From contig NW_003314391.1 in assembly GCF_000143415.4 (NCBI RefSeq), positions 65,652 to 129,651 of the forward strand: DNA of 64,000 nucleotides. Direction: 5' to 3'. A program made the position numbers and the translations under genes. This DNA comes from Selaginella moellendorffii (Eukaryota > Streptophyta > Lycopodiopsida > Selaginellales > Selaginellaceae). The notes beneath the pieces were generated by a model. That model saw only the letters and a program-made list of their open reading frames with translations, did no database searches and was not told where the DNA came from. Shown here piece by piece: positions 32,534-42,399 of the stretch. Each line of letters starts with the position of its first letter. Position 1 is the stretch's first letter.

Positions 32534-32687
32534 AGAAAGAAAAGCGGAGCAAGAACAACAGATTTCACTTCAACACACCCCTTGATTCATATATGGCTGT
32601 ATATATATACAACTTCAATCAAATCGGAAATCACCAGAGATCTTATCACGATTCAGACTGCTTGTCGTGTTCATTATTATTCCTACA
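32534..32687 (-). repeat. 5' LTR of the copia element
   Basis: 154 bp, followed (minus sense) by the tRNA-Met primer-binding site without spacer. It differs from the 3' LTR at about ten positions by eye, so the insertion is not very recent. Confidence 0.92.
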
Positions 32688-33924
32688 CCTTCTTGCTTAA
32701 AAAGAGTGAACACAACAAAGACATCATGCCTCTCCCTTGTCCTGACGCATTATTGTCTTTATTCGATATGTCAGCAGGAATTGTCACGTCCAATGATGCA
32801 AGTTGGTTTTCAGTCATGAACCTCATGATTGGCGCCTTGAAGCGGTTGCCCAAGACGGTTGCAGGAGAAGTTTTTGCTGTCCTGCAGCTCCAGCGACTTA
32901 GTCGTGTTGGGCTACGTGTCGGTGTCTCTTTGGGTGTCCAACGAGGATGGCAGGTGCCCCACGAACCAGAACCACCACGAATTACCGGGTGTTTTTTCAG
33001 GTTGACGTGCAATACGCGCAATACGCCTCCTGTTGCGACTCAGTGAGTTTGGGCTACACAATCAGGGGCTACAGCCGGGCAAGGGACGCATGGGCGTTTT
33101 GGCATTTCAAGTCGTTGCCCCCACTTCCGCCGGAAGGAGGTTCGGATGATGCAGGATCGGTGTATGGCAGGCTGGACCCGTTCATGTACCGGTCCAAGCT
33201 GATGGCAGCAGGCATTGTGGTTGTGGGGAAACACGCTGGTGGTGTGCCCTTCGCAAGGCCTTGCTTCGCTCCAAAGTGGATGGTCATCGTGGAGGCGGCC
33301 GATGAAGAAGCTGATGAGCAGCAGCTGGAGTGGACGATTGTGTCCAGCATCGATGTGAGAGGCTTGTGCAGGAACGTGGAGCCCCATCACCTGCTTCCTT
33401 GCAAACGGGCTAACAACATGCTCTTTCTCCACTTGTTGGACCGACCGGTGGCCTTCAATCTGGACACTCGTGCTTGGCATTTGCACGTCCCTCGTTGGAA
33501 CGTGAACCGAGAAGAGTCCGTATGGAACGTTGCCTACGTTCCCAGTTTAACTGCTCCGCCTGACAACGACGGCCGAGTAGAGAGTTTGCGGCAAACTGGA
33601 ACCTGGCCGCCTGGATGCTTTTGGATATGCCCGGAATGGGCATCTGGACAGAGCCAAGGAGATGTTTCGTTTCAAATTGCCGGTGAGGGATCTGGTTTCT
33701 TGGAATGTCATGCTTTCCGGATGATGAATTGCGTGGAGGAGGCGAGGGCAGTGTTCGAGGAATCCCCGCAGCGGGATCTGGTGTCGTGGAACTCGATGCT
33801 GATGTTGTATGCCCGGAACGGTCACGCAGACGAGGCTAGTCAGATTTTCGGTGTGATGCCTCAGCAGGACGTATTTCGTGTGTTCTGCGAGATCTCAAAG
33901 GCGTCTTTGAAACGATGCCCTTAA
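32688..33924 (+). pseudogene. F-box-associated-like / PPR composite remnant, copy 1
   Basis: After the copia element: KKSEHNKDIMPLPCPDALLS, WFSVMNLMIGALKRLPK (an F-box-associated-domain-like phrase), then after a frame change one 325-codon frame (32947-33924) with WAFWHFKSLPPLP, KWMVIVEAADEEADE, VAFNLDTRAWHLHVPRWN and, fused in the same frame, the PPR tail EEARAVFEESPQRDLVSWNS, MLYARNGHADEASQIFGVMP. No F-box motif is visible. The gene is disrupted by the insertion and by a frame change. The fusion of an F-box-protein-like body to PPR repeats probably arose by rearrangement. Copy 2 is at 50753-52312. Confidence 0.6.
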
Positions 33925-34026
33925 ATTTTCATGCCTCTTGCCCTAAATTAATATTGATAAACTATACGATTTTAAAGCGTATTTTAGAATGCAAGTCAGC
34001 TAAACTAAACTAAAACAAAAAATTAG

Positions 34027-34046
34027 GGGGTTGCCAGGATTCGAAC
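34027..34046 (-). other. tRNA T-arm-like sequence
   Basis: The minus strand contains CCAGGTTCGAATCCTGG followed by CAACCCC, a perfect T-stem/loop with a 3' acceptor-like end. No matching 5' acceptor, D-arm or anticodon arm is found upstream, so it is a tRNA-derived relic at most. It is kept at about 52386-52405 in copy 2. Confidence 0.35.
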
Positions 34047-34360
34047 CTGGGGATAGGTTTATTCCTACCTGGTGACATAATTATTTGGAGATTATTCCAA
34101 GTATAGAAAATACAGGGTATTAGGGCAAGCGATTTTCTGACATAAATCATTATTAAGTAGGCCCTAATTTTAGAAGCCTGGCTATGGCGGTGCATTTGTA
34201 TTCGTGCTTAGAGGAGGCGTCGATCGATCATCCAGGTGAGTTGAGGAATTAGTGAGCAGTCTTCAGCTATCAACAATCAAGAATGTCTCCTCTCATTCTG
34301 GTGGAGAAGAGTGCGGCCAAAAAGGCACTGAATGCGCTCACCAAGTCGATGCTAGAAGGT

Positions 34361-34413
34361 GCGGCAGGATTTTTCCTGTTGCACAGCTGGTGCGGCCGGA
34401 AAAATCCTGCCGC
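34361..34413. repeat. 16-bp perfect stem-loop, copy 1
   Basis: GCGGCAGGATTTTTCC (34361-34376) is perfectly complementary to 34398-34413, with a 21-bp loop. It sits in a small plus-strand frame starting MSPLILVEKSAAKKALNALT at about 34282. The stem is unchanged in copy 2 although the loop is shorter. Confidence 0.6.
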
Positions 34414-34545
34414 CATTTTGGTGCGACCAAAAACTTAAATGTTTTTTAAGTAACATTCAGGACAATTTGAGCTTGTTTCTAAATCGATTTTTAGAAAAAT
34501 GTATTTTCAGAGTTTGTCGAAGATTTGTCTGAAAGTTCCCGACTA

Positions 34546-35165
34546 TTACGCAAGAACGTTGTAAGGGTTGAGAATGCCTTTAGGATCCAAGAGCTTCTTC
34601 ATGTTCTTCATCAATTGCACCAAGGGAAAGCTTATCAGAAAAAAACCAAGGAAGTGCTGATTATTTACGGATTTAGGGCTTCTGCTGTAATGAATTGCGT
34701 GAGCTTTCGTCTGCACCTTTGTGATCTCGATGAGGAGATAGAACAGTTCATTTACAGTAGGCAATGGATGACAATACTGATCTATTATGAGTGACTGAAG
34801 ATCAACTAATAACAAAAAACTAAAGAACGAAGAAGGTTTACCTCATCAAAAGCAAAGGGTTGAGTTCATGGCACCGAGATTCAGTATAATCTGCTTGATT
34901 ATATATCAAATTGCAACATTCTTGGAAAATTAAAAGATATCCAATTACCTCATCAAACAGAGGAACACTTCCTCCAATTAGTCCAGTGTGACCAACTTGA
35001 GAAACCTAATTTACTACTGTAGCAAAGTATTTCCGAAACCTTCATCCACAATTTACAAACTAAATCTAGTTCACACCTGATTCGTGGTATGTGGACGAAG
35101 CAGTAGGCGACTAGAACCCTTAGACTTGCGCATCTAGTCGGTGTCCAGTTCATCCTGATCACAAC
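34546..35165 (-). pseudogene. D-2-hydroxyglutarate dehydrogenase pseudogene, internally deleted, copy 1
   Basis: The minus strand gives DELDTD, stop, MRKSKGSSRLLLRPHTT (family DTDWMRKYKG.S, with a TAG for the Trp codon), then after an intron VSEIL and in a shifted frame GHTGLIGGSVPLFDE (family GGNTGLVGGSVPVFDE). It jumps to the C-terminal exons AHAIHYSRSPKS and LMKNMKKLLDPKGILNPYNV, with a stop at 34546. The whole FAD-binding middle and catalytic part is missing. These blocks identify mitochondrial D-2HG dehydrogenase-type FAD oxidases. The same nonsense codon is present in copy 2. Confidence 0.78.
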
Positions 35166-35785
35166 CTTGTATGATTGAACAGAAGAGGAACTCGCATTTA
35201 TGAGCTCTCACTCAATCCACCTTGAACTGTACCAAAAACGAAGAAAAATGATCAGAAAAGAACCGGACGAATCCAACGATTATTGGATACGTACCAATTC
35301 ATTGCAGAAGCCTTCCAGCCGGATCTTGAGCGCATTTTCACTGAAGAACCCTAAAGTAGAAGACATTTTATATAATTTTTTAAAATAATTGCATGTTGTT
35401 TGAGGGATATTCTTCCTGCTTGAACCGATCACACCCGCTTACTGAGACTCCAGTGGGTCATTCAGCTCGTGAATTTTTTGCTTCTTTTTGTCAAAATTCA
35501 AATTTGACTTACCTAGAGTAGTCGTTTGCTGTTTGGGAAGTAATCTCTAAACCTGCATTGCTTGGACCTCGGATTCTGTCGAATCCTCACTCTCATACAT
35601 TTGAACAAGCAAATTACACGGTGTTTTCGCTGAGGCGAAAAGCATCAGAAATTGCGGGTGAATTCCTGTTCCTTTGGAAGGAATGATAAAATATAAATAA
35701 TATAGTATTTATTAGATATATTTAATATTCAATACATTTAATATATATTCAAAATATATCACAATACATAGCATATATATGGTAT

Positions 35786-38347
35786 TTATGCTGATGCCAG
35801 GAGCATGGTGTTACGCTCGGCCTCAAAGTTGGGTGCCACAGCCTGGTTATAAATCTTGACACCTTTCAAGGAACCTGTGAAGAAGGAATTGCCCGAGCGA
35901 GAATCCCAACCCAGAAACACAGGGATAGATGCATCCAAGCTCCTCACCACAGTGCCACTTTTAGAAGCTGACAGCTCGCCATCAATGTAGATCCGCCCCA
36001 CACCGTTATCACGCACGGCCACAATGTGGTGCCACTCGCCGTCGTTGATGGCAGAAGACGCAGAGAAGTCGAACTGAGTCGCAGAATTCCCATACACAAA
36101 GAAGTGAGGCTTGCCATGGACCAAGTAGAGCAAGTATTCGCCATTGAAACCGTTTGTTGTGCTGCTTTGCGGGCTCCTTTGCTGGATGATGATCGCTCGT
36201 GAAATTTTACCAGCACTTGGGGGCACCTTCACCCACGCATGGATGGAGAAGGATGTCTTGCCAGACAGAGAGGGTTTTGTTCCTAGCACCACCTTGCCAG
36301 CGCCGTCGAAGGTAAGTCCGCCGTCGGGATTCCACGTCGTTGATCCCTCGATGCTCCCGGTTGCTCCGTTCCAGGACGAATCCTTTGCAGAGACTCCACT
36401 CTTGTCATCCAGCTTCCACCATGCCACGAGAGCTTCTGGCCAGGTGCTGAGATACCTGATCTCTTCCTGTTCTAGAGCTCGGCTGTAGATCTTTGCCCCC
36501 ATCAAGGAACCCGTGAGGAATGAGGTGTTGTCGCGCGCATCAGCACCCATGAACACGGGGATAGTTACATCCAAATACTTGATGTCGCCGCTTGCAGAGG
36601 CCGATAGCTTGCCATCAATGTAGATCTGGCCCTCGGCCTGATCACGAACGGCTACGATGTGGTGCCATCCACCGTCGTTGATGGCAGCTGAGGCAGAGAA
36701 TCTGAATTGATCTCCGGAGTCCGAAAACACCCAGAACCGGGGCTTGCCTTCAAACAGACTGAGCTGATATCCTCCGTCGGAGCCACTTGTGATGCTGCTC
36801 AGTGGACTCCTTTGCTGGATGATGACTTGTTCTGAAGTACTGGTAACATATATCCACAAGGCGATGGAGAAGGATGTCTTGCCTCTGATGGAGGGACTTG
36901 CGCCGAGTGACACCGTCCCTGCACCTCCAAAGGAAAGCCCATTGCCGTTGTTCCAGGATCCTCCTTTGAGTACCCCATTCGCTGCATGCCCAGACGAATC
37001 TTGCACTTTCGAGCCGCTCGCCTCATCCATCTTCCACCAGCCCAGGAGAGCAGCGGGACGGAGGGTTACGTATCCTGTGGAGCTTCTCAAGAGGGAATTC
37101 TGGATAGTGTACTTGAGATGGTCGAGAAACAATCCTGCTGCCAAAGACGGCGTGTAAGTAATCTGGTTCCAGCTAGAGTTTGAGATGCTAGTGGCACTGC
37201 CCAAAGCCGAAGGAGACTGGACCGAGGCGATCGTGAGTGATTTGACGTCGGCATCCAGATCGTTGGCCAGAACGTCCAGGCTCTTGAAGCAAGTGCAACA
37301 GGTGCAATTCTGCGGGATGTCGATCGCATCCATATTCGCACGGGGTGGACGGGCAACCGTAATGTTGCTTGCAAGGCGAGGAACACCAGACTTGTAGCGC
37401 AGGATCTTGGCAAGCTCGGAAGACGAGAAACGGGAGAGCTGGTTGTCGGACATGATAGTCGGTCCCTCGGGCCGTCCACCACCTTCGTAGTGGCTAGATC
37501 CCCAGTTGTGACCAGCCTCGTGCCGCCAGATGACCGTGAAATCTCCGTTTGCAGTAGCGCTGATGGCCGAGTATCCCACCGGCTTAGCCGCCGTTGCTAC
37601 CCATGCCAAGCCTCCGTTAGCCCGAGGATGGGCAACCAAGCAGAGCTTGTGAGTGTTGCCTACCACGGAAGCAATGGCACCTCTCCATTGTTTCTCCACC
37701 CTGTCGAGCAGGACTCCGGTCTTGGGGTTTCCATATGGATCTTGGGACTGACTTGCACGGATCACCACTTTCCCAATCGTGTGAAGAATGGAAGCATCTC
37801 GGAGGAAGGGCATATTCGCAGACAGGATGGAGAACTCTGCCATGTTCACTGTGTTCTCGACGCTAGAACCTGTTGAAAGGTAGTACAAGTAAGTAGCATC
37901 CACTCCGACTTCCGCTACGAAGAGTACAGCGTCGGATTTGGAAGCAGGAACGAGGCTGGTTGGCCACTGGGGATTCGAGTTCCAACCCGTGGTTCCCCTC
38001 ACCGAGGCCTCGCCTCCGGTGCTGCTCCACTCCACCCCGTTCTCGAAGCTGATTCGACAAAGCAGAGTTCCGTTGACGTTGAGCAAGGCCGTGGCCATGG
38101 CACCGGGGTGGTCTCTTACTGAACCCAGGTACGTACGAGAAGGCGGGATGTTGTCGTATGAGAGAAAGCTGCCACTGTCATTCTGCACTAGCACGCCAAA
38201 GTTGGGACTGCGGATTGAGAAGGGCTTCAAGTCCACCGTCACTTTGTCCCCGCCACTGCTGATGGTTCGAACCAGATCATCCTGCTGCTCGGCACTTCTT
38301 GCGACTAGGAAGAGCAGAAGAAGAGTGATGAGAACAAGGCGAAACAT
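35786..38347 (-). CDS. Secreted metzincin-type metalloprotease with two laminin-G-like domains, copy 1
   Basis: Single open frame. The first ATG is at 38377 (863 residues). A TATA box at 38384-38390 is only 7 bp from it, so transcription would start inside and the ATG at 38347 (853 residues) is preferred; it directly begins the signal peptide MFRLVLITLLLLFLVARSA. Numbering from 38377: propeptide-like region 40-125 (GVLVQNDSGSFLSYDNIP); metzincin protease 150-335 with zinc motif HEAGHNWGSSH at 286-296 and Met-turn TIMSDN around Met309; a cysteine-rich bit CTCCTCF at 358-364; a cadherin-like/Ig-like segment with VLANDLDADV near 370; and two LamG/concanavalin-like domains at about 445-645 and 650-855 (GWWKMDE, WHHIVAVRD repeated). 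It is predicted to be secreted to cell wall or apoplast. The architecture resembles bacterial secreted proteases and is unusual for plants. All active-site residues are present. Confidence 0.88.
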   Translation of the reverse strand: MFRLVLITLLLLFLVARSAEQQDDLVRTISSGGDKVTVDLKPFSIRSPNFGVLVQNDSGSFLSYDNIPPSRTYLGSVRDHPGAMATALLNVNGTLLCRISFENGVEWSSTGGEASVRGTTGWNSNPQWPTSLVPASKSDAVLFVAEVGVDATYLYYLSTGSSVENTVNMAEFSILSANMPFLRDASILHTIGKVVIRASQSQDPYGNPKTGVLLDRVEKQWRGAIASVVGNTHKLCLVAHPRANGGLAWVATAAKPVGYSAISATANGDFTVIWRHEAGHNWGSSHYEGGGRPEGPTIMSDNQLSRFSSSELAKILRYKSGVPRLASNITVARPPRANMDAIDIPQNCTCCTCFKSLDVLANDLDADVKSLTIASVQSPSALGSATSISNSSWNQITYTPSLAAGLFLDHLKYTIQNSLLRSSTGYVTLRPAALLGWWKMDEASGSKVQDSSGHAANGVLKGGSWNNGNGLSFGGAGTVSLGASPSIRGKTSFSIALWIYVTSTSEQVIIQQRSPLSSITSGSDGGYQLSLFEGKPRFWVFSDSGDQFRFSASAAINDGGWHHIVAVRDQAEGQIYIDGKLSASASGDIKYLDVTIPVFMGADARDNTSFLTGSLMGAKIYSRALEQEEIRYLSTWPEALVAWWKLDDKSGVSAKDSSWNGATGSIEGSTTWNPDGGLTFDGAGKVVLGTKPSLSGKTSFSIHAWVKVPPSAGKISRAIIIQQRSPQSSTTNGFNGEYLLYLVHGKPHFFVYGNSATQFDFSASSAINDGEWHHIVAVRDNGVGRIYIDGELSASKSGTVVRSLDASIPVFLGWDSRSGNSFFTGSLKGVKIYNQAVAPNFEAERNTMLLASA

Positions 38348-38383
38348 TTTCTTGGATCTGCAGAGAAACGAATGCAAAGTGGG

Positions 38384-38390
38384 TTTTATA
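38384..38390 (-). promoter_or_regulatory. TATA box of the metzincin gene, copy 1
   Basis: The minus strand reads TATAAAA. Its distance to the two candidate ATGs (7 bp to 38377, 37 bp to 38347) favours the second as translation start. Confidence 0.6.
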
Positions 38391-40006
38391 GTCGCTAGTT
38401 TGGCTGTAGTGACACTGGGCCCAAGCGAAGGCTGTGCGCCACATATATTGATATACGCTCACAGCCAAAGGCTCGCATATCTGATATATGTCACCATATG
38501 TCACAGACTCGAGTCGCGACATGCCCGATGGTACACTGGTCCCAAACCAAGAGATGACTATGGTACGGGTACGTCTATATTCGATTCTCTAGATATTTTA
38601 CAGCTAAACATAACTTGACAACAAAAGTACTGACTACTCTTTGAGACGTGTTTGTGAGTTTGGTGTGGATGGACGGGTAGGTGGCACATATATCCAGGTC
38701 AGCGCTGCTTATCATCTAGATCTGTGGTGAGAGCTTGGGATCTTTAGGTACTTAGATACGAATATCTTGCATTGCTCCAGTGCCGCTTTCAAAATGACCA
38801 GCACTGATCTTCAAATCCAGCAAACCAGCGGAGAAATAAACACTTGACAAGAAATCACAAGTTCCTTTTTAAGTTGGGAGGCTTGATTCGCTGGGCAAGA
38901 CGTCCAACATGAACTTGGCCATGATTGGCTTAAACACACAAGGCCCATCAAGTTTGAATGTGCAAGCGCCGGGATTGACAGATGATTGACGTAAACCATC
39001 CAAGCAAAACAAACAAGTTCATGTCAGGTGCTTAATCCCACTAATATACACCCATGCCAGTGTGTAATCAACCTGGTACAATCCTCAGCTCTTGTAGCGC
39101 TGGTGAGCCAAACGTGCATCTTACCGTGCTTTGGCAACGTGTTTAACCCGGGGCAGCAAAACTCTCTCCATTCGAAATGAGCCACGTGGCATAAAGGCCG
39201 CATCTCGCCACGTGGCCGGGTCACGGTTGATGAGATTGACGATGATGGGTGAATGCAAAAAATATTTCTGAATATTTAAAAGATGCTTTTAGAATCTTTT
39301 CATTTTTTTAGGTTTTTTAAGTTTGAAGCTGACAAACGCGTTTGGAGCATAATTTGGCGTTTGCAAACGCGTTTGCGTCTATGCGTTTGCAACGTTTGTG
39401 CGTCTGCCTGGTAAGTATGTATCAAACCCTACCCGGTGTGGCTTCAGTCGTGATTGCTGCAAGATCGTTCACCTTCTTCATGCTTGGTGTTTGGCTTCAG
39501 CTTTCGGAGAGCAGAAAAAAGACTGTTAGAAGCTTGGAACTTGGAAGTGGTTTTCTGATAAAAATTAAATCTTTCTTGGCTGTGAACAATGGTAACTGAC
39601 TACTACACAGAAAAGTTTTGGCTGTTTTTGAAAAATAATATTTTTCCGATGTAAAAAAATAAACAATATAGTCTAGAGTATCATTTACATCGTTTAGACA
39701 TGATATATCGTGTATATAATTTTTGTTTATATCGTTTTCATTTGGAAATTCTATGTGCCCAAACGAAGTTGCCAGAAATTCCCAATAAGGTTTTTTGATG
39801 TCGTTCCTGGTTCTCAACAACAGTAGATCACATACAGAAAATTTCTGACAGTTTTGAAAAATGATATTTTTCCGATGTAAAAGAAATTAAAAATACAGTC
39901 TATAGTATCATTTACTCCCGACATTGCGATTCCTCGTGTTACTTTGCGAAGAGGATGACCTAAAGGAAGATCTTCGGAATTTTAGGGTTCTTCGACAAAG
40001 ATTCTT
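38391..40006. other. Upstream and spacer DNA without recognised genes
   Basis: 38391-39149 is still part of the segmental duplication (promoter side of the metzincin gene). From 39150 on the sequence is unique. It contains the 14-bp palindrome GCAAACGCGTTTGC (39363-39376) and two direct repeats at 39598-39693 and 39829-39916. A 107-codon minus frame at 39497-39820 has no recognisable features. Confidence 0.4.
39598..39916. repeat. Two direct repeats of about 90 bp, 140 bp apart
   Basis: Both contain TTTTTCCGATGTAAAA and AGTATCATTTAC with the same spacing (39598-39693 and 39829-39916), with about 85% identity by eye. The intervening DNA is AT-rich. They may be ends of a small unclassified element. 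Confidence 0.55.
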
Positions 40007-40470
40007 TTGGCGCTCGACGGATGGATGCATTTCCTTCGACCCGCGCTCCACAGGTACTGCCACAGATTGGGACAATGCCGGGGTCACAGCACAGGGTGCT
40101 CAGCGGAGCTCCTTTCGGGGTTGAAATCCTGCGGGAGCTCCAAGGATTTAGAGAAGGGAAGGGTGCTCCACGATCGCGCCATCCAGAGCGGGGTTTGCTC
40201 CAATCTCTACGTTTCTTGCAGCTTGATCGGCATGTATGGGAGGTGTGGCAGCCTGGTTGAGGCGAGGAGGGTGTTTGACAGGATGCCTTGCCACAATGTA
40301 GTGGCCTGGAACACTTTCATCTTGGGACACGCAGAGAATGGCGAAGAATCTCGTGCTCTGGAAGCCTTCTCATGGATGGAAAGCCAGGGTTGCGCACCGG
40401 ATTCCGGGACATTCTTTGCAGCGATCAAGGCTTGCTCAAGTTTTGGAAGCGACTGCAAAAGAAAAAGGAA
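40007..40470 (+). pseudogene. PPR gene fragment (PLS class), plus strand
   Basis: Frame with SGLKSCGSSKDLEKGRVLHD, SCSLIGMYGRCGSLVEARRV, FDRMPCHNVVAWNTFILGHA and GCAPDSGTFFAAIKACSS. These are two to three PPR repeats of the Selaginella/plant PLS type. The frame stays open to 40585 but loses PPR character after about 40440, where it runs into an oppositely oriented PPR remnant. No organelle targeting sequence or C-terminal domain. Truncated. Confidence 0.7.
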
Positions 40471-40995
40471 GATCTCGAGCCACGAAACCATGAATTCCAA
40501 CCAGCGATGTGACCTTATCGGACCGGGAAACGGCAGTGCGTACTCGAGTAGCAACTTTACTTGTCCCTGGGACAGCATCCATTGAGCAAGACCTCGCGGT
40601 GGACAAGAGGCATTCCACCTGGTTGCGCGCGGCCCGTGAAGAGAAACTTTTCCGCGAAAGATGCCCAATGCGGGCATATGCGATCACCATCGTAGTCCAG
40701 GTCACCACGTCCCTCTCCTACAGAGAATCAATGGTTTTTCTCTCCTCAGAAACGCGATTGTCATCGAAAAAGGCCCCTAACAGGATTTTCAAGGAGAAGA
40801 CATTGGAATTCTGGATCGAGTAAAACACCTTGATCGCCTCGCCAATATGCCCAAATCGGGCATATAGTGATAGCAAGAGGTTACACAAGAATGTGCATTC
40901 CCGGTCGATCCGGCACGCTTCCCTGTGATTGCCACATCCGCGCAGGCTTTGTCCAGTTCGTTGAACAAACATTTTGGTTAGAACAAACAGTTCAC
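40460..40995 (-). pseudogene. PPR remnant on the minus strand
   Basis: The minus strand reads CNLLLSLYARFGHIGEAIKV then YSIQNSNVFSLKILLGAF and, after a break, DVVTWTTMVIAYARIGHL. These are PPR repeats with degenerate joins. A related block lies at 42400-42850 in the same orientation. Confidence 0.65.
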
Positions 40996-42399
40996 GAACT
41001 TGTTAAACTTCGATGTCCATCTCGTTGAACAGCAAACATCTTAGTTAGAGCAAACAGTATACGACTTGATCTGAGCGTCTTTTCTTGTAAATTCACGCTA
41101 TGATCACTGTGCTTCCTGTACACATTGCATGCCTTCAGAGTTTCAATGATCGTTGTTTTCATTGAGGTTGGACCATTGTCATGTACGTCTTCAGCTGGAT
41201 TGAAGTTCTGAAGATCAACAGGCAATGTTGTTTCTCAGCTCGCAGGTCTTTGTTGAGCGCAGCAACAACACATCTCTCCAAAACGTGGACACAAAATCTC
41301 TCCAATCTCGTAGCATTTTCATCTTGGCACACTGTGACACGGCATTTGAGTTCTTATCGTCGTTGAGCAGCTTTCTTAATGACAAGAAATTAGAACAAAT
41401 TGAAACACACTCAAACCTGAAGCTAAGTATCGTCACTTTCAATGATCATTAAGTTTGTTTGTATTCACACAGCGTTGTCCACATCAGTGAGTTTCCCTTC
41501 ACGTTGAGAGTTCCTTGGCCCGTTGTTTAGGACTTTGAATTTTTGAATTGTTTGAACATATTGACTATCACTGGCTTCTTTTATTGTTGATTAGCTCGTT
41601 GCAAGCAGCTTCGCTTTCTTGTCCCCAGCAAATCTACTCTCTTATTGCTAACGCAAAGAAAAACCCTACCTAAACAAACTTACCTTGCGAGGGTGGAGAG
41701 AGGTGCGAAGCGTTCTACCTGGGCAGAGTGGACCGGACCGGCCAAGGGGCCAACCCAGTTATGTCTTTCAACGATGAACCCTAAACATGACCTAAATACC
41801 ACTTTAAAAAAAAGGGGAAAAAAGGGGAAAACGGAGAGTTTTCTCAATTAGTCCAAAACGAAGCATCTTACCAGCTACTTAATTGGACGGATGACAGCCT
41901 GCTGGATGGCTCTTCCGTATGGACGGACTTGAGTTGCAGTTTGTGGTCCTAAGCGAATTGAAAGAGCAATGTTCTTCACAATACAAAAAGAATGCCCGTG
42001 ATCATGAATTTGATGCTTGTAGCATTGTGTTCATGAGATTTGATCCTATTTAGCAATCAAACATTAATTTGGCTTCTTCTCGTGCTGTGCTGCAGTTTCA
42101 TCCACGCCACCATGAATCTGCACGAAGCTCGCCAGCCCTTGTCCACTGCCGAACAGGAATTAAGCAATTCGTAAACTTCTTTAACGAGTAGACGCTTCTT
42201 GCCATGCCTGTGAGATAGCATTCGCTTCTTACTTCGGTTAGTTCGTCTGGCAGTCCGGATCTCTTTCGGTGTCTTTCCTTTGATCGAGCTAGAGTCAACT
42301 GGTCAAGTCCACCAGTGGTTTCATGTCAAGACTTTCAGTCGCCAACGTGAGCTCACACAACGTCTTGGGGTTTAGCAAAATGAACTTTTCATCGAAAAA
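40996..42399. other. No recognised gene
   Basis: Only short frames on either strand. A degenerate direct repeat around 40965-41075 (GTTAGAACAAACAGT / GTTAGAGCAAACAGT) is the only structure noted. Confidence 0.4.

Larger units (their letters stand above)
27884..32687 (-). mobile_element. Ty1/copia retrotransposon with LTRs, PBS, PPT and 5-bp target-site duplication
   Basis: LTRs 27884-28038 and 32534-32687 (about 155 bp, about ten differences, mostly transitions). The minus strand begins TGTAGGAATAAT. The PBS TGGTATCGGAGC (32522-32533) follows the 5' LTR directly, and a polypurine tract AAGGGGGAG precedes the 3' LTR. CCTTC flanks both ends (27879-27883 and 32688-32692). The paralogous site in copy 2 (near 50790) reads CCCTTCTTGCTT with a single CCTTC and no insertion. 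The element therefore arrived after the segmental duplication, or copy 2 was made from an uninserted allele. Short LTRs and the gene order protease-integrase-RT-RNase H are typical of copia elements. Confidence 0.95.
19660..39149. repeat. Segmental duplication, copy 1 (about 19.5 kb)
   Basis: Collinear with 44040-57434 in direct orientation. All genes and pseudogenes appear in the same order with high identity. Copy 1 is longer because it contains the copia element (27884-32687) and a 1.45-kb block at about 22860-24305 that copy 2 lacks. Homology starts at the lectin ATG and ends at GTTTAACCC (39149 / 57434). Confidence 0.85.

Noticed and set aside
34020-34110. tRNA gene on the minus strand
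   Set aside because: Only the T-arm and a 3' acceptor-like end are present. No 5' acceptor strand, D-arm or anticodon arm can be paired.
35786-38377. Bacterial contamination as source of the metzincin gene
   Set aside because: It occurs twice within plant DNA, next to plant pseudogenes and retroelements, with a TATA box at a plant-like distance, and the copies differ by point changes as expected for resident genomic paralogues.
39497-39820. 107-codon minus-strand ORF
   Set aside because: AT-rich composition, overlap with the direct repeats at 39598-39916 and absence of any recognisable motif or duplicate make coding unlikely.
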